From an uncultured Lachnospiraceae bacterium (GTDB lineage Bacteria > Bacillota > Clostridia > Lachnospirales > Lachnospiraceae): a stretch of DNA of 64,000 bases. A program made the position numbers and the translations under genes. How positions within the stretch are numbered: position 1 is the first letter of the stretch; each line of letters begins with the position of its first letter. The stretch covers positions 16,281-80,280 of the forward strand of contig CANOZK010000006.1 of NCBI GenBank assembly GCA_947571775.1, written 5' to 3'. The notes under the pieces were generated by a model, which had not been told where the DNA came from, made no database searches, and saw only the letters and a program-made list of their open reading frames with translations. Of this stretch, positions 8,923 to 16,804 are shown in pieces.

Positions 8923-10458
8923 TTAAGATTCTTCCTCCAACGGCAAATCAAACCAGAACATAACCCCATTATGATAATTTTCCACTCCGCATTTTTGGTG
9001 ATGGGATTCCATAATCGCTTTTACAATGGAAAGCCCAATGCCGCTTCCGCCGTACTCTCTGGTATGGGCTTTGTCCACCTTATAAAATTTATCCCATACA
9101 TGCTCCAAAGCCTCCTCTGGGATGGGTTTTCCCGAATTAAAAACAGTAATGTGCGCAGTGTTTTCCTGCCTGTATACTTTCAGTTCGATAATCTTTTTTT
9201 CGTCCATATGATTCAGGGCGTTGGTGAAAAAGTTGGTCACAACTTCTTCTATCTTAAATTCGTCTGCGCATACGTATACCGGCCCCTGATTTTCTTCAAA
9301 AAGGATCCGCGCTTCCTTTTGCTGAATCAAGATTTCGGAGTTCTGCAGCACGCCTTTGATCAGGTCTATGATATCAAACCGTTCCATCACCAGCCGGTCA
9401 TATCCCGACTCCAACTGATTTAAGGTCAAAAGTTTTTTTACCATGATATTCATTTTGGACGCTTCATCCATGATAACCTCACAGTAAAATTCCCGGCTTT
9501 CCATGTCGTCCATGATGTTATCTTTGAGTCCTTCCGCATAGCCCTGAATCAAGGCGATGGGAGTTTTCAACTCATGGGATACGTTGTTTAAGAATTCCTT
9601 TCGCATCTCGTCAATTTTGACCTTTTCAGCAATGTCTTTTTCCAACTGTTCATTGGCCGACTGTAATTTCAAAATCGTCCGCTCCAACTGCTCAGACATC
9701 CAGTTAAAATTTTCGCCCAGCAAGTCCACCTCATTGCTATATCGGCTCTGGTATTTTGCATGAAAATCCAATGCGGCCATACTCTGGGAGATGGCGGTCA
9801 GCTCTGAAATCGGTTTTGTCAGATGATTGGTGATCAGCCAGATAATCAGCGCGCTGATGATAATAATGATAATTCCCACATAGAGATAAAACAAGTTGGA
9901 GATGGCCACGCTCTCCCGGATGCTTTCCAGCGGGGAACGAATCATACAGGAATTTCCATTGCTGAATTCCCCCCACAGCTCCAGATATTCCATACCGGCG
10001 GAATGGTCGCGGCTCTTCTGAATGGCGTAGGTATCGGTTTTCTGCAAAATCTCTTTTTCTTCGCCGTCCACTCCGGTTTGATAGCCGAACAGACGCGCCT
10101 CCATCCTGTCCACATCCCGCTCCTGCACGTTGTAGAGAAGCGCCTGTCCCTGGCGGTTGGTGATGATCCAGGTGAGGTTATTTTCCATGGAGGTTTTCTT
10201 CAAATCGTTGGGTACCGCAATCTCTTCGTTGTTCTCTCCTCCGATGCTTTCCAGCTCAATATCAAAATTGCCCAGGTTGGAATAGGCTTCCTTTAACACA
10301 TCGGTCTTCTTGGCCACATAATATTCTTCCAGAAAAAAGCCGTTGATAACGGCGATAGCGGCCACCGACAGAAGCGTCATGCCGATAAAAATCAGTGCAA
10401 TCTGATTCCGAAAAGAATGTTTTATTTTTCCACTTCGAATTTGTATCCCATACCCCAT
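8923..10458 (-). CDS. Membrane sensor histidine kinase
   Basis: 511 residues. TM1 at about 19-42, an extracytoplasmic sensor domain of about 145 residues, TM2 at about 190-211, HAMP to about 263, a HisKA domain with phospho-acceptor His295 in FLNNVSHELKTP, and a HATPase domain with the N box (NFFTNALNHM) and G boxes (GGSGIGLSIV). The start overlaps the end of the response-regulator gene by 37 bases, and no clear ribosome binding site is visible, so the exact start is uncertain. It pairs with the regulator upstream. The stimulus is unknown; the sensor domain is not recognised. Confidence 0.92.
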   Translation of the reverse strand: MGYGIQIRSGKIKHSFRNQIALIFIGMTLLSVAAIAVINGFFLEEYYVAKKTDVLKEAYSNLGNFDIELESIGGENNEEIAVPNDLKKTSMENNLTWIITNRQGQALLYNVQERDVDRMEARLFGYQTGVDGEEKEILQKTDTYAIQKSRDHSAGMEYLELWGEFSNGNSCMIRSPLESIRESVAISNLFYLYVGIIIIIISALIIWLITNHLTKPISELTAISQSMAALDFHAKYQSRYSNEVDLLGENFNWMSEQLERTILKLQSANEQLEKDIAEKVKIDEMRKEFLNNVSHELKTPIALIQGYAEGLKDNIMDDMESREFYCEVIMDEASKMNIMVKKLLTLNQLESGYDRLVMERFDIIDLIKGVLQNSEILIQQKEARILFEENQGPVYVCADEFKIEEVVTNFFTNALNHMDEKKIIELKVYRQENTAHITVFNSGKPIPEEALEHVWDKFYKVDKAHTREYGGSGIGLSIVKAIMESHHQKCGVENYHNGVMFWFDLPLEEES

Positions 10459-11102
10459 ACTGTTTTAATATATTCTCCTTTTTTTCCCATTTTGCTGCGG
10501 AGTTTTTTTACATGGGTGTCAATGGTTCTGGCATCCCCAAAGTAATCGTAATTCCAGACTGAATTTAAGATTTTCTCTCTAGAAAGGGCAATGCCTTCGT
10601 TCTCCACAAAATAAGAAAGCAATTCAAATTCCTTGTAACTTAGTTCCATAGGCTTGCCATCTAAAGTCACCTGATGCGCGGCCTTGTCCACACAGACGCC
10701 TCCCGCTTCCAGAACCTTCTCCTGCCCGGTCAGATTGCTTCTTCTTAAAATAGCCTCCACCCGCGCCACCAGGATTTTAGGACTAAACGGCTTAGAAATG
10801 TATTCGTCCACACCCAGTTCAAACCCCAGAAGTTCATCCTGCTCATCTCCGCGAGCCGTCAGCATAATGATTGGAATTTTGGAATATTGACGGATCTCCC
10901 GGCACACTTCCCATCCGTCCATTTTGGGCATCATCACATCCAGGATGATTAACGCAATATCTTTTTCTGCAAAAAAAATATCTACCGCTTCTGCGCCGTT
11001 TTCTGCCTCAAGCACCAAAAATCCCTTTTTGAGCAGGAAATCTTTTACCAGTTTCCGCATTCTACTCTCATCGTCTACCACAAGTATTTTTAGCTGTTCC
11101 AT
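10422..11102 (-). CDS. OmpR/PhoB-family response regulator
   Basis: 226 residues from the ATG at 11102 (MEQLKILVVDDE). The frame runs 48 codons further, but that extension enters the tmRNA gene, while AGGAGG lies seven bases before this ATG. The receiver domain has the acidic pair at 10-11, phospho-acceptor Asp55 in ILDVMMPK, the LTARG Thr and the switch Lys in YISKPF. The C-terminal winged helix (SREKILNSVWNYDY, TIDTHVKKLRSKMG) is complete. It is first in a two-gene operon with the histidine kinase; its targets are not identifiable here. Confidence 0.95.
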   Translation of the reverse strand: MEQLKILVVDDESRMRKLVKDFLLKKGFLVLEAENGAEAVDIFFAEKDIALIILDVMMPKMDGWEVCREIRQYSKIPIIMLTARGDEQDELLGFELGVDEYISKPFSPKILVARVEAILRRSNLTGQEKVLEAGGVCVDKAAHQVTLDGKPMELSYKEFELLSYFVENEGIALSREKILNSVWNYDYFGDARTIDTHVKKLRSKMGKKGEYIKTVWGMGYKFEVEK

Positions 11103-11202
11103 CCTCTTTCCTCCTGCTGATTTTTGCATCCTCAAGATATGTATCGTTTTCCTAATCATATAATAAAACAACGGCACGACCCACTGGCCGTGCCTTCTTC
11201 CA

Positions 11203-11540
11203 TGGAGTAGACGAGAGTCGAACTCGTGTCCGAAAACCCATCCCATGTCCTTCTACTATCATAGCCAATTCTTTTACTTTCCCTCTGCTGCCCGGGAACT
11301 GGCACCCTGACAGGTTCAGTAGCTTCATTTTACGCCTACAAGCTCAAAGCTTTGCCTGCATCGTTTCCCACATAGTCGACGCCAGGTTCTCAATGTGTGG
11401 GTGCATCAAGGCTGACGAGCAGCAACTAGGCTGCTAACGCGTAATTTTCTTCTGCGTTTAAATTTAGGTTTGCGATTTGACGCATCGCCTGCGGATAGCT
11501 TCTCCATCTTCAAAGTCCCCGTCGAAACCGGTACTACCCC
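11203..11540 (-). ncRNA. ssrA: tmRNA (transfer-messenger RNA)
   Basis: The minus-strand 5' end GGGGTAG pairs with CTACTCC at the 3' end, with the G3-U70 wobble that marks alanine charging, and discriminator A at 11203; CCA is not encoded. The GGTTTCGACGGGG segment near the 5' end and the TTCGACTCTCG T-arm are the conserved tmRNA ends. The tag frame runs from the resume GCA (11473-11471) to TAG (11428-11426) and encodes ANLNLNAEENYALAA. It rescues stalled ribosomes and marks the products for proteolysis. Confidence 0.97.
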
Positions 11541-11556
11541 GAAATATCTGTCTACT

Positions 11557-11585
11557 ATTATATAAGATACGAAAGATCCCGTCAA
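11557..11585 (-). promoter_or_regulatory. tmRNA promoter
   Basis: Minus-strand TTGACG (11585-11580), a 17-base spacer, then TATAAT (11562-11557), ending 16 bases before the mature tmRNA 5' end. Confidence 0.85.
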
Positions 11586-11724
11586 GTAGAAAATTAGCGT
11601 TCCAGCAAATCTGTAATCCGGTGCGCCGTTACATCCTCGGTCGTCCAACTTGTCTGGTATTTCTTATCTTCTCATGGCATAATGCTATTTTCTTCTTCTG
11701 TTTATCATAATTTTTACTCCGCTT

Positions 11725-11880
11725 TTATAAATCTTTGATTCCCAAATCCAAACCTATATTTTTATTCTTATGTGGTATTTTCACATGTTCTGCTTCCGCA
11801 AGCACGGATACAAAATATTTTCCGCTTGGAACTTGTGAGACTGTTGCTGATTTTATTTTTATACTTAAGATATACAAACA
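11725..11880 (-). pseudogene. Fragment of an IS200/IS605-family TnpB gene
   Basis: About 50 codons on the minus strand resemble the middle of TnpB: IKSATVSQVPSGKYFVSVL, then GLDLGIKDL, which holds the first RuvC catalytic Asp. The frame then stops (TAA at 11725) where TnpB would continue for over 200 residues, and no N-terminal part is found. Part of an old insertion between tmRNA and tRNA-Ala. No TnpA or clear element ends were found. Confidence 0.6.
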
Positions 11881-11897
11881 GAAATCAACCATCTGAC

Positions 11898-11922
11898 AAA
11901 AAACCACAGCCCAAAGACTGTG
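11898..11922 (-). terminator. Intrinsic terminator upstream of the TnpB fragment
   Basis: Minus-strand CACAG and CTGTG pair around an eight-base loop and are followed by a run of six T. It is not attached to any intact gene; it may end transcription from tRNA-Ala or be left from a lost gene. Confidence 0.55.
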
Positions 11923-11934
11923 CGTAATTACCAC

Positions 11935-12203
11935 GGCTTTATATCGGCTGTTTTAGGTACTTTCTGCCATTTATACAACCCTCCCCCAAAAAAGTCAAAA
12001 CATAAAGCTGGGCGGTTGGGAAACAGATCGTGTAATGAAGTCCGTATACCGGCATTCCATGATAGGAAAAGAAGAAAGTGCCAAGAGGAACGCAGCGGAA
12101 AAACTAAGAAAATCCCTTTTTTCTTAATCCTTCCTGCGACAAGTTCCATGACAAAATCTGTGACAAAAAATCATACAAAAATAGATTGCTGCATACATAC
12201 TTG
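11935..12203. other. Gap with no supported gene
   Basis: The only frames are short and show no family resemblance. Together with the TnpB fragment this looks like decayed DNA between tmRNA and tRNA-Ala. No copy of the tRNA-Ala 3' end was seen that would mark an integration site. Confidence 0.5.
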
Positions 12204-12273
12204 TATTTGAAAAATAGCCGTAAAACCATTGAGTTTCCGAAACTTCTACGGTTTTACGGCCATTTTTCAAATA
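12204..12273. repeat. Long near-perfect hairpin next to tRNA-Ala
   Basis: A 24-base stem (12204-12227 with 12250-12273, one mismatch) flanks an inner hairpin built on AGTTTC/GAAACT. It begins one base past the tRNA 3' end and ends in TTTTTC on the minus strand, so it may terminate the tRNA transcript; a small inverted-repeat element is also possible. Confidence 0.6.
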
Positions 12274-12346
12274 TGGAGACGGTGGGACTTGAACCCATGA
12301 CCTTCTGACTGCCAGTCAGACGCTCTCCCAACTGAGCTACGCCCCC
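12274..12346 (-). tRNA. tRNA-Ala (anticodon GGC)
   Basis: 73 bases on the minus strand. Acceptor GGGGGCG pairs with CGTCTCC including the G3-U70 alanine identity pair; discriminator A; anticodon stem TCTGA/TCAGA around loop CTGGCAG, giving anticodon GGC; T-arm ATGGG/CCCAC with TTCAAGT. CCA is not encoded. Confidence 0.96.
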
Positions 12347-12362
12347 ACAAATCACATCTCCT

Positions 12363-12391
12363 ATTTTATACAATATTTGCTTAAAATGCAA
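12363..12391 (-). promoter_or_regulatory. Probable tRNA-Ala promoter
   Basis: Minus-strand TTGCAT, a 17-base spacer and TAAAAT, ending 16 bases before the tRNA. The -35 box lies inside the 3' end of the acetyltransferase gene. Confidence 0.6.
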
Positions 12392-12977
12392 GAGGTATTT
12401 TATATTTTTCTTTGTCTGAATCGGTAATTTCACGGATTACTTTGCAGGGATTGCCTGCGGCAACCACGCCTTCTGGTATACTTCGGTTTACCAGACTGCC
12501 GGAGCCAATCACCGTATTGCTGCCTATGGTCACTCCTGGAAGCACATTTACTCCAGCTCCAATCCAAACATTATCCCCCACCGTAATGGGGTAGGCATAT
12601 TCCAGCCCCTGGTTGCGCTGCTCCACATCCAGAGGATGTCCTGCTGTGTGAAAGCCGCAGTTAGGAGCGATGAACACATTATCTCCAAACGTTACTTTTG
12701 CGCCGTCCAGAATCACACAACCGTAATTGGCATAAAAATTTTCCCCAATCTCAATATTATAACCGAAATCACACCAGAACGGAGTATTGATGGTAAACCG
12801 CTCTCCGGTTTTTCCCAGTATCTTCCGCACAGCTCTGTCTCTGCCTTCCGTGTCTGATGGCAAAAGCTGATTGTACCGGAAACATAAATCTTTACAAAAA
12901 AGCAATTCTGCCATGATTTCTGGGTCATAATTCGCATCGTATAACAGGCCTTGCGCCCGTTTTTCCTTCTCCGTCAT
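12381..12977 (-). CDS. Sugar O-acetyltransferase (maltose acetyltransferase type)
   Basis: 198 residues. An N-terminal Mac-type helical cap (MTEKEKRAQGLLYDANYDPE) is followed by a left-handed beta-helix of hexapeptide repeats. The active-site segment NCGFHTAGHPLD (catalytic His) and the C-terminal GNPCKVIREI are typical of the maltose/galactoside O-acetyltransferase family, which acetylates sugars from acetyl-CoA in the cytoplasm. The true acceptor sugar is unknown. It is read alone, divergent from the polysaccharide deacetylase gene. Confidence 0.93.
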   Translation of the reverse strand: MTEKEKRAQGLLYDANYDPEIMAELLFCKDLCFRYNQLLPSDTEGRDRAVRKILGKTGERFTINTPFWCDFGYNIEIGENFYANYGCVILDGAKVTFGDNVFIAPNCGFHTAGHPLDVEQRNQGLEYAYPITVGDNVWIGAGVNVLPGVTIGSNTVIGSGSLVNRSIPEGVVAAGNPCKVIREITDSDKEKYKIPLAF

Positions 12978-13056
12978 TTTATAAACCTCTTAATGTTTTA
13001 GAAATCCCTTTGTTGACATATAATAGCAGTAAAACCATCCGTATGGAGTGTTGTGC

Positions 13057-13752
13057 TTGGCTAAAAAACTTGGATATCTTTTATACGCTTGTACTGGCAT
13101 TTTTTTGTTGCTGCTGGGCCTGGCCTGGAACGGGAAAATCGATCTCGCATCCAAAACCACAGCGTTTGCAACGGCAAGTTCCCAAACAGGAAAAGAACAT
13201 CCCATGCTGGCCATTACTTTTGACGACGGCCCGCATCCCGTCTATACCCCGCAGCTTTTGGACGGTCTGAAAAGGAGAAATGTCAAAGCCAGCTTTTTCC
13301 TCATGGGAAAAAACATCCTTGGTAATGAAGAGATTATCCAGCGTATGCACGAGGAAGGCCATCTCATCGGAAACCATACTTTTGACCATGTGCGTCTGAA
13401 TAAGCTGTCTGACTCAGAGGCATGCAACCAAATCACAAAAACCTCTAATCTCATTTACGAAATTACCGGCCAGTATCCCTCTTATGTCCGTCCGCCGTTT
13501 GGCGAATGGAAGGAGGGCCTGGATTGTACCGTTACCATGCTTCCTGTTTTTTGGGATGTAGATCCGTTAGACTGGAACACCCAAAACGCAGATCAGGTCG
13601 TGCAGAAAGTCGTCGATTCTGTGGAAAACGGCGATATTATCCTTTTACACGATTCCTATGCAAGTTCCGTTGAGGCCGCCTTACAGATCATAGATATCAT
13701 GACAAAACAGGGATACGATTTTGTCACAGTAGACCGTCTAATCCTAAATTAG
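13057..13752 (+). CDS. Membrane-anchored polysaccharide deacetylase (NodB family)
   Basis: No ATG fits. The frame is open from a GTG at 13048, but GGAG at 13045-13048 is best placed (eight bases) for the TTG at 13057, giving 231 residues. An N-terminal hydrophobic segment of about 18 residues should act as signal or anchor. The NodB motifs are all present: TFDDGPHP (catalytic and metal Asp), GNHTFDH (metal His pair), PPFGEWK, DVDPLDW and ILLHDSY. Such enzymes remove acetyl groups from peptidoglycan or other polysaccharide outside the cell. The gene stands alone and ends at a strong terminator shared with rplT. Confidence 0.92.
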   Translation: MAKKLGYLLYACTGIFLLLLGLAWNGKIDLASKTTAFATASSQTGKEHPMLAITFDDGPHPVYTPQLLDGLKRRNVKASFFLMGKNILGNEEIIQRMHEEGHLIGNHTFDHVRLNKLSDSEACNQITKTSNLIYEITGQYPSYVRPPFGEWKEGLDCTVTMLPVFWDVDPLDWNTQNADQVVQKVVDSVENGDIILLHDSYASSVEAALQIIDIMTKQGYDFVTVDRLILN

Positions 13753-13790
13753 CCGTAACAATTTTACGGTTAACTGCCATGGAAACCACA

Positions 13791-13820
13791 AAAAACCCCG
13801 CGCAGCTTCACGGGGTTTTT
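13791..13820. terminator. Bidirectional terminator between the deacetylase gene and rplT
   Basis: AAAAACCCCG and CGGGGTTTTT pair around a ten-base loop, giving a T-run on either strand for two converging transcripts. Confidence 0.9.
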
Positions 13821-13833
13821 GAAATACTGGCAA

Positions 13834-14190
13834 TTATGCAATCTTGCTCTTAGCTATTTCTGCCAGAGCGGTAAAACCTTCTGCATCGTTTACAGCCATC
13901 TCAGCCAGCATCTTCCGATTGATGTTTACATCAGCCAGCTTCAGGCCGTGCATAAACTTACTGTAAGAAAGTCCATTTAATCTAGCTGCCGCATTGATAC
14001 GGGCAATCCATAACTGTCTGAACTGGCGTTTTCTCTGTTTTCTGCCTGCATAGGAGCTGGCCAGAGCTCTCATAACCGCCTGTTTCGCGATCCGATACTG
14101 CTTGGATCGCGCTCCTCTGTATCCTTTTGCCAGTTTCAGTACTCTTTTATGCTTCTTTTTTGCGTTTAATCCACCTTTAATTCTTGCCAT
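13834..14190 (-). CDS. rplT: 50S ribosomal protein L20
   Basis: 118 residues, standard length. The basic N-terminus ([29 protein letters not shown] region) and the [11 protein letters not shown] and [11 protein letters not shown] segments are diagnostic. L20 assembles early on 23S rRNA and in Firmicutes also represses its own operon through the leader RNA. Last gene of infC-rpmI-rplT. Confidence 0.98.
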   Translation of the reverse strand: MARIKGGLNAKKKHKRVLKLAKGYRGARSKQYRIAKQAVMRALASSYAGRKQRKRQFRQLWIARINAAARLNGLSYSKFMHGLKLADVNINRKMLAEMAVNDAEGFTALAEIAKSKIA

Positions 14191-14220
14191 TTCCTGATTC
14201 CTCCTGTATTCTATTATTTC

Positions 14221-14418
14221 TTACAAATACGGCAGTGCCCTCTTCATAACCTTTGCATTGGTCGGATCCGTAACCGTTGATTTCCTCAAATTTCTCTTTC
14301 TTTTTTGGGATTTCTTGGTCAGGATATGGCTTTTGTAAGCTTTATTTCTAACTAATTTTCCTGTACCTGTTTTCTTGAACCGCTTTGCAGCAGATTTGCA
14401 AGTCTTCATTTTTGGCAT
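14221..14418 (-). CDS. rpmI: 50S ribosomal protein L35
   Basis: 65 residues, highly basic, with the typical start [18 protein letters not shown]. Lies between infC and rplT in the classical order; the gap to rplT is 30 bases. Confidence 0.98.
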   Translation of the reverse strand: MPKMKTCKSAAKRFKKTGTGKLVRNKAYKSHILTKKSQKRKRNLRKSTVTDPTNAKVMKRALPYL

Positions 14419-14487
14419 CTCTAAATTCCTCCTTAATTGTATCGAAATTTATCTGTGACTCTTTCACTACTTTGCGTACTCTCTTTT

Positions 14488-14994
14488 TCAGCGTTTCTCC
14501 GCTAAAAACATGGTCATGCTCCTGCCTTCCACTTTAATGGCTTTTTCCACAACCGCAATATCCGACAAGAGTTCTGCAAAATCTTCCAGAACATGCTTGC
14601 TGGCATGCATATGTGCAATCTCACGGCCGCGGAACCGCAGGGTTACTTTGACCTTATCGCCCTTTGTAATGAATTTTCTGGCAGCAGTTGCCTTGGTTTT
14701 AATGTCGTTTGCTTCAATATTCGGTGAAAGACGCACTTCTTTGACATCGATGGTCTTCTGTTTCTTCCTGGCTTCCTTTTCTTTGCGTGCCAATTCATAT
14801 TTATATTTGCCGTAATCAATAATCTTACATACGGGCGGTTTTGCCATGGGCGCGATTTTTACCAAATCCAGTCCTGCATCCTGAGCTTTGAACATCGCTT
14901 CTTTTGCGGACATGATCCCAAGCTGCTCCCCTTTTGAGCCAATCAAACGTACCTCTTTGTCTCTGATTTGTTCGTTAATCATTAAATTGCTAAT
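14488..14994 (-). CDS. infC: Translation initiation factor IF-3, started at ATT
   Basis: The first in-frame ATG is at 14982 (MINEQIRDKEVRL, 164 residues), but it has no ribosome binding site. GGAGGTG (15008-15002) lies seven bases before an in-frame ATT at 14994, giving a 168-residue protein beginning fM-S-N-L-M-I-N-E-Q. infC is the known gene that uses AUU-type starts so that IF-3 can limit its own translation. The N-domain, the Lys-rich linker (EKEARKKQKTIDVKEVRL region) and the C-domain with RFRGREIAH are complete. IF-3 binds the 30S subunit and checks start-codon pairing. Confidence 0.95.
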   Translation of the reverse strand: MSNLMINEQIRDKEVRLIGSKGEQLGIMSAKEAMFKAQDAGLDLVKIAPMAKPPVCKIIDYGKYKYELARKEKEARKKQKTIDVKEVRLSPNIEANDIKTKATAARKFITKGDKVKVTLRFRGREIAHMHASKHVLEDFAELLSDIAVVEKAIKVEGRSMTMFLAEKR

Positions 14995-15008
14995 TGTAGT
15001 GCACCTCC

Positions 15009-15337
15009 ATACCTGAATTAGAACCCTTAAGAAAGAATCCTGCCTTGACAGGATTCCCCGCTTGCGGCGGGCCGCATAAACGGCATATACTCCTCCGCCG
15101 CAGTGCGATCCCTGCCCGGAGGGCTTCTATTGCAGGGAACTGCAGAAGCAGTTTTCTGTAATAGAAAAAGTGTAGACAGCATCACTATCCACACTTACAT
15201 TTTGACCCAATAACCAAATTCCGCTCACGGAAAAATATTTCCATAAATCATGGAAACTCTGATCTACGGCTATAAACCATTAGTCGCTTTTGCGCTAAGG
15301 TGAGAGTGGATGCTCTGCTTTGTTTTCGTACCTATAC
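15009..15337 (-). promoter_or_regulatory. Structured leader of infC-rpmI-rplT, candidate L20-type attenuator
   Basis: About 330 transcribed bases precede infC. Minus-strand hairpins include an AGTGTGGATAG arm pairing with CTGTCTACACT (near 15167-15194), CTATTACAG/CTGCAATAG (near 15125-15165), and a last hairpin GAATCCTG/CAGGATTC (15056-15035) followed by TTTCTT, which looks like an attenuating terminator 40 bases before the infC start. Firmicute infC operons are controlled by L20 binding to such leaders; the exact binding structure was not resolved here. Confidence 0.6.
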
Positions 15338-15366
15338 ACTTTATCATATGTTTGATTCAACGTCAA
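15338..15366 (-). promoter_or_regulatory. Promoter of the infC operon
   Basis: Minus-strand TTGACG, 17-base spacer, TAAAGT, placing the start near 15331 and the long leader downstream. Confidence 0.7.
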
Positions 15367-15394
15367 GAGAAAATTTTGAAAATTTCAACAAGAC

Positions 15395-15423
15395 TTGATT
15401 TCGTTTTGGTCATGTAGTATGAT
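15395..15423 (+). promoter_or_regulatory. Promoter of the beta-lactamase-fold gene
   Basis: TTGATT, 17-base spacer, TATGAT. It implies an untranslated leader of about 280 bases before the preferred ATG at 15709; nothing recognisable was found in that leader. Confidence 0.55.
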
Positions 15424-15708
15424 GATGGAACTTTTCAATGTTACGAAACATCTATCAGCAGCTATATTGGAATGGGGCACTATTCAATAGAACATCATTT
15501 GTATGGACATCAGACGTTCCGTAAACCCTCATTTCACCTACGATTTTGCCAAGCTAACGCAAAAGAAAAACGCCGCAATCCCAAAAAGATTACAACACTT
15601 TCTAAACTATGTTCCATTTTTTTTAAATATGTCTTGAAAATGATTTTTAATGGATTTATCCTTTATCTAAGGATATCCTTAGAACACTTATTAAGGAGAA
15701 AAAAATGC

Positions 15709-16680
15709 ATGATTCAAGAAAAAACAGAAACGTTTGAAAAGGTTGTAATGCGTGATTATGGAAATATTGCAGGTATCGTTGTATTAAAAAATGGTGAGAC
15801 ATTATACGAAAATTACTTTAATGGATGTACCATCAATAGTCGAATTCATGTATATTCAGTAACGAAAAGCATCATTTCCATATTGATAGGAATTGCCATG
15901 GACAAAGGTTACATCAAAAATCTTGACCAAAAAGTATTAGATTTTTTTCCTGAATATAAAATCAAAAAAAGAGAGAAAACAATACAAAATATTACACTAA
16001 GGCATTTATTAACAATGACTGCACCATATAAATATAAATTTAATCCTTACATAAAGTATTTTACAAGCGATAACTGGGTAAAATTCTCACTCGATTTATT
16101 GGGTGGTAAGGGACGGATTGGCAAATTTAGATATGCTCCCCTGATTGGTCCAGATATTATGTCCGGTATTCTTGGAAAGGTAACGGGACAATCTGTAATA
16201 AATTTTGCTCAAGAAAATTTGTTTGCTCCATTGGGAATTGTCGTTGAAAAGAATATTATTTTTCATAGTAAAGAGGAACAACTTGCTTTTAATCAAGCTA
16301 CGGATATTAGCGGCTGGGTAGCTGACCCTATGGGTGTAAATACGGCAGGCTGGGGACTTACACTCTCTCCCATAGATATGGCGAAAATAGGTCAATTATA
16401 TTTAAATCATGGAATATGGAATAGTAAACAAATTGTATCAGCAAAATGGGTAAACGAAAGTACAAAGGAGCACAGTCGATGGGAAACGCAAAATCTGCCG
16501 TATGGATATTTATGGTGGATTTATGAAGAGGGCTTTGCAGCCATGGGAGATGGAGGAAATACCATCTATATCAACACAAAAAAAGACATGGTGGTTTCAA
16601 TCGCTTCTCTATTTAGGCCAAAAGTCAAGGATAGAATTGAATTTATCCTAGAGTATATCGAACCGATATTTGATAATTGA
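15709..16680 (+). CDS. Serine hydrolase of the beta-lactamase/class C penicillin-binding protein fold
   Basis: 323 residues from the ATG at 15709, which follows AAGGAG by ten bases. The frame is open for 79 codons more, but that part has no ribosome binding site and no family likeness. The nucleophile motif S50-V-T-K53 (SxxK) is intact. The usual second Y-x-N motif is not clear; the matching place reads YAPLIG. A GDGGN segment near 285 takes the place of the third motif. No signal peptide is seen, so it may be a cytoplasmic esterase or peptidase rather than an antibiotic-resistance enzyme. The gene is more AT-rich than its neighbours, suggesting transfer. Confidence 0.75.
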   Translation: MIQEKTETFEKVVMRDYGNIAGIVVLKNGETLYENYFNGCTINSRIHVYSVTKSIISILIGIAMDKGYIKNLDQKVLDFFPEYKIKKREKTIQNITLRHLLTMTAPYKYKFNPYIKYFTSDNWVKFSLDLLGGKGRIGKFRYAPLIGPDIMSGILGKVTGQSVINFAQENLFAPLGIVVEKNIIFHSKEEQLAFNQATDISGWVADPMGVNTAGWGLTLSPIDMAKIGQLYLNHGIWNSKQIVSAKWVNESTKEHSRWETQNLPYGYLWWIYEEGFAAMGDGGNTIYINTKKDMVVSIASLFRPKVKDRIEFILEYIEPIFDN

Positions 16681-16722
16681 GTATGATGAATTTCCTATTT
16701 ATCATGCTGCGGCTATAACGGT

Positions 16723-16766
16723 AACTGAACCACTGCCGGCTAAAGCCAGTAGTGGTTCAGTTCTTT
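16723..16766 (+). terminator. Terminator of the beta-lactamase-fold gene
   Basis: AACTGAACCACT pairs with AGTGGTTCAGTT around a GC-rich inner part and is followed by CTTTTGG. Confidence 0.65.
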
Positions 16767-16804
16767 TGGTTATTCACTCCATAAGCGGCCATAGTACACA
16801 AAAA

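Noticed and set aside
11203..11222. tmRNA 3' end as an integration site
   Set aside because: No second copy of the tmRNA 3' end and no integrase gene were seen in the window.
11103..11246. Longer start of the response regulator
   Set aside because: It runs into the tmRNA gene, while AGGAGG precedes the ATG at 11102.
12204..12273. CRISPR-like repeat
   Set aside because: It is a single hairpin; no regularly spaced repeats occur anywhere in the window.
15472..15708. N-terminal extension of the beta-lactamase-fold gene
   Set aside because: No ribosome binding site, no likeness to the family, and a well-placed AAGGAG precedes the ATG at 15709.
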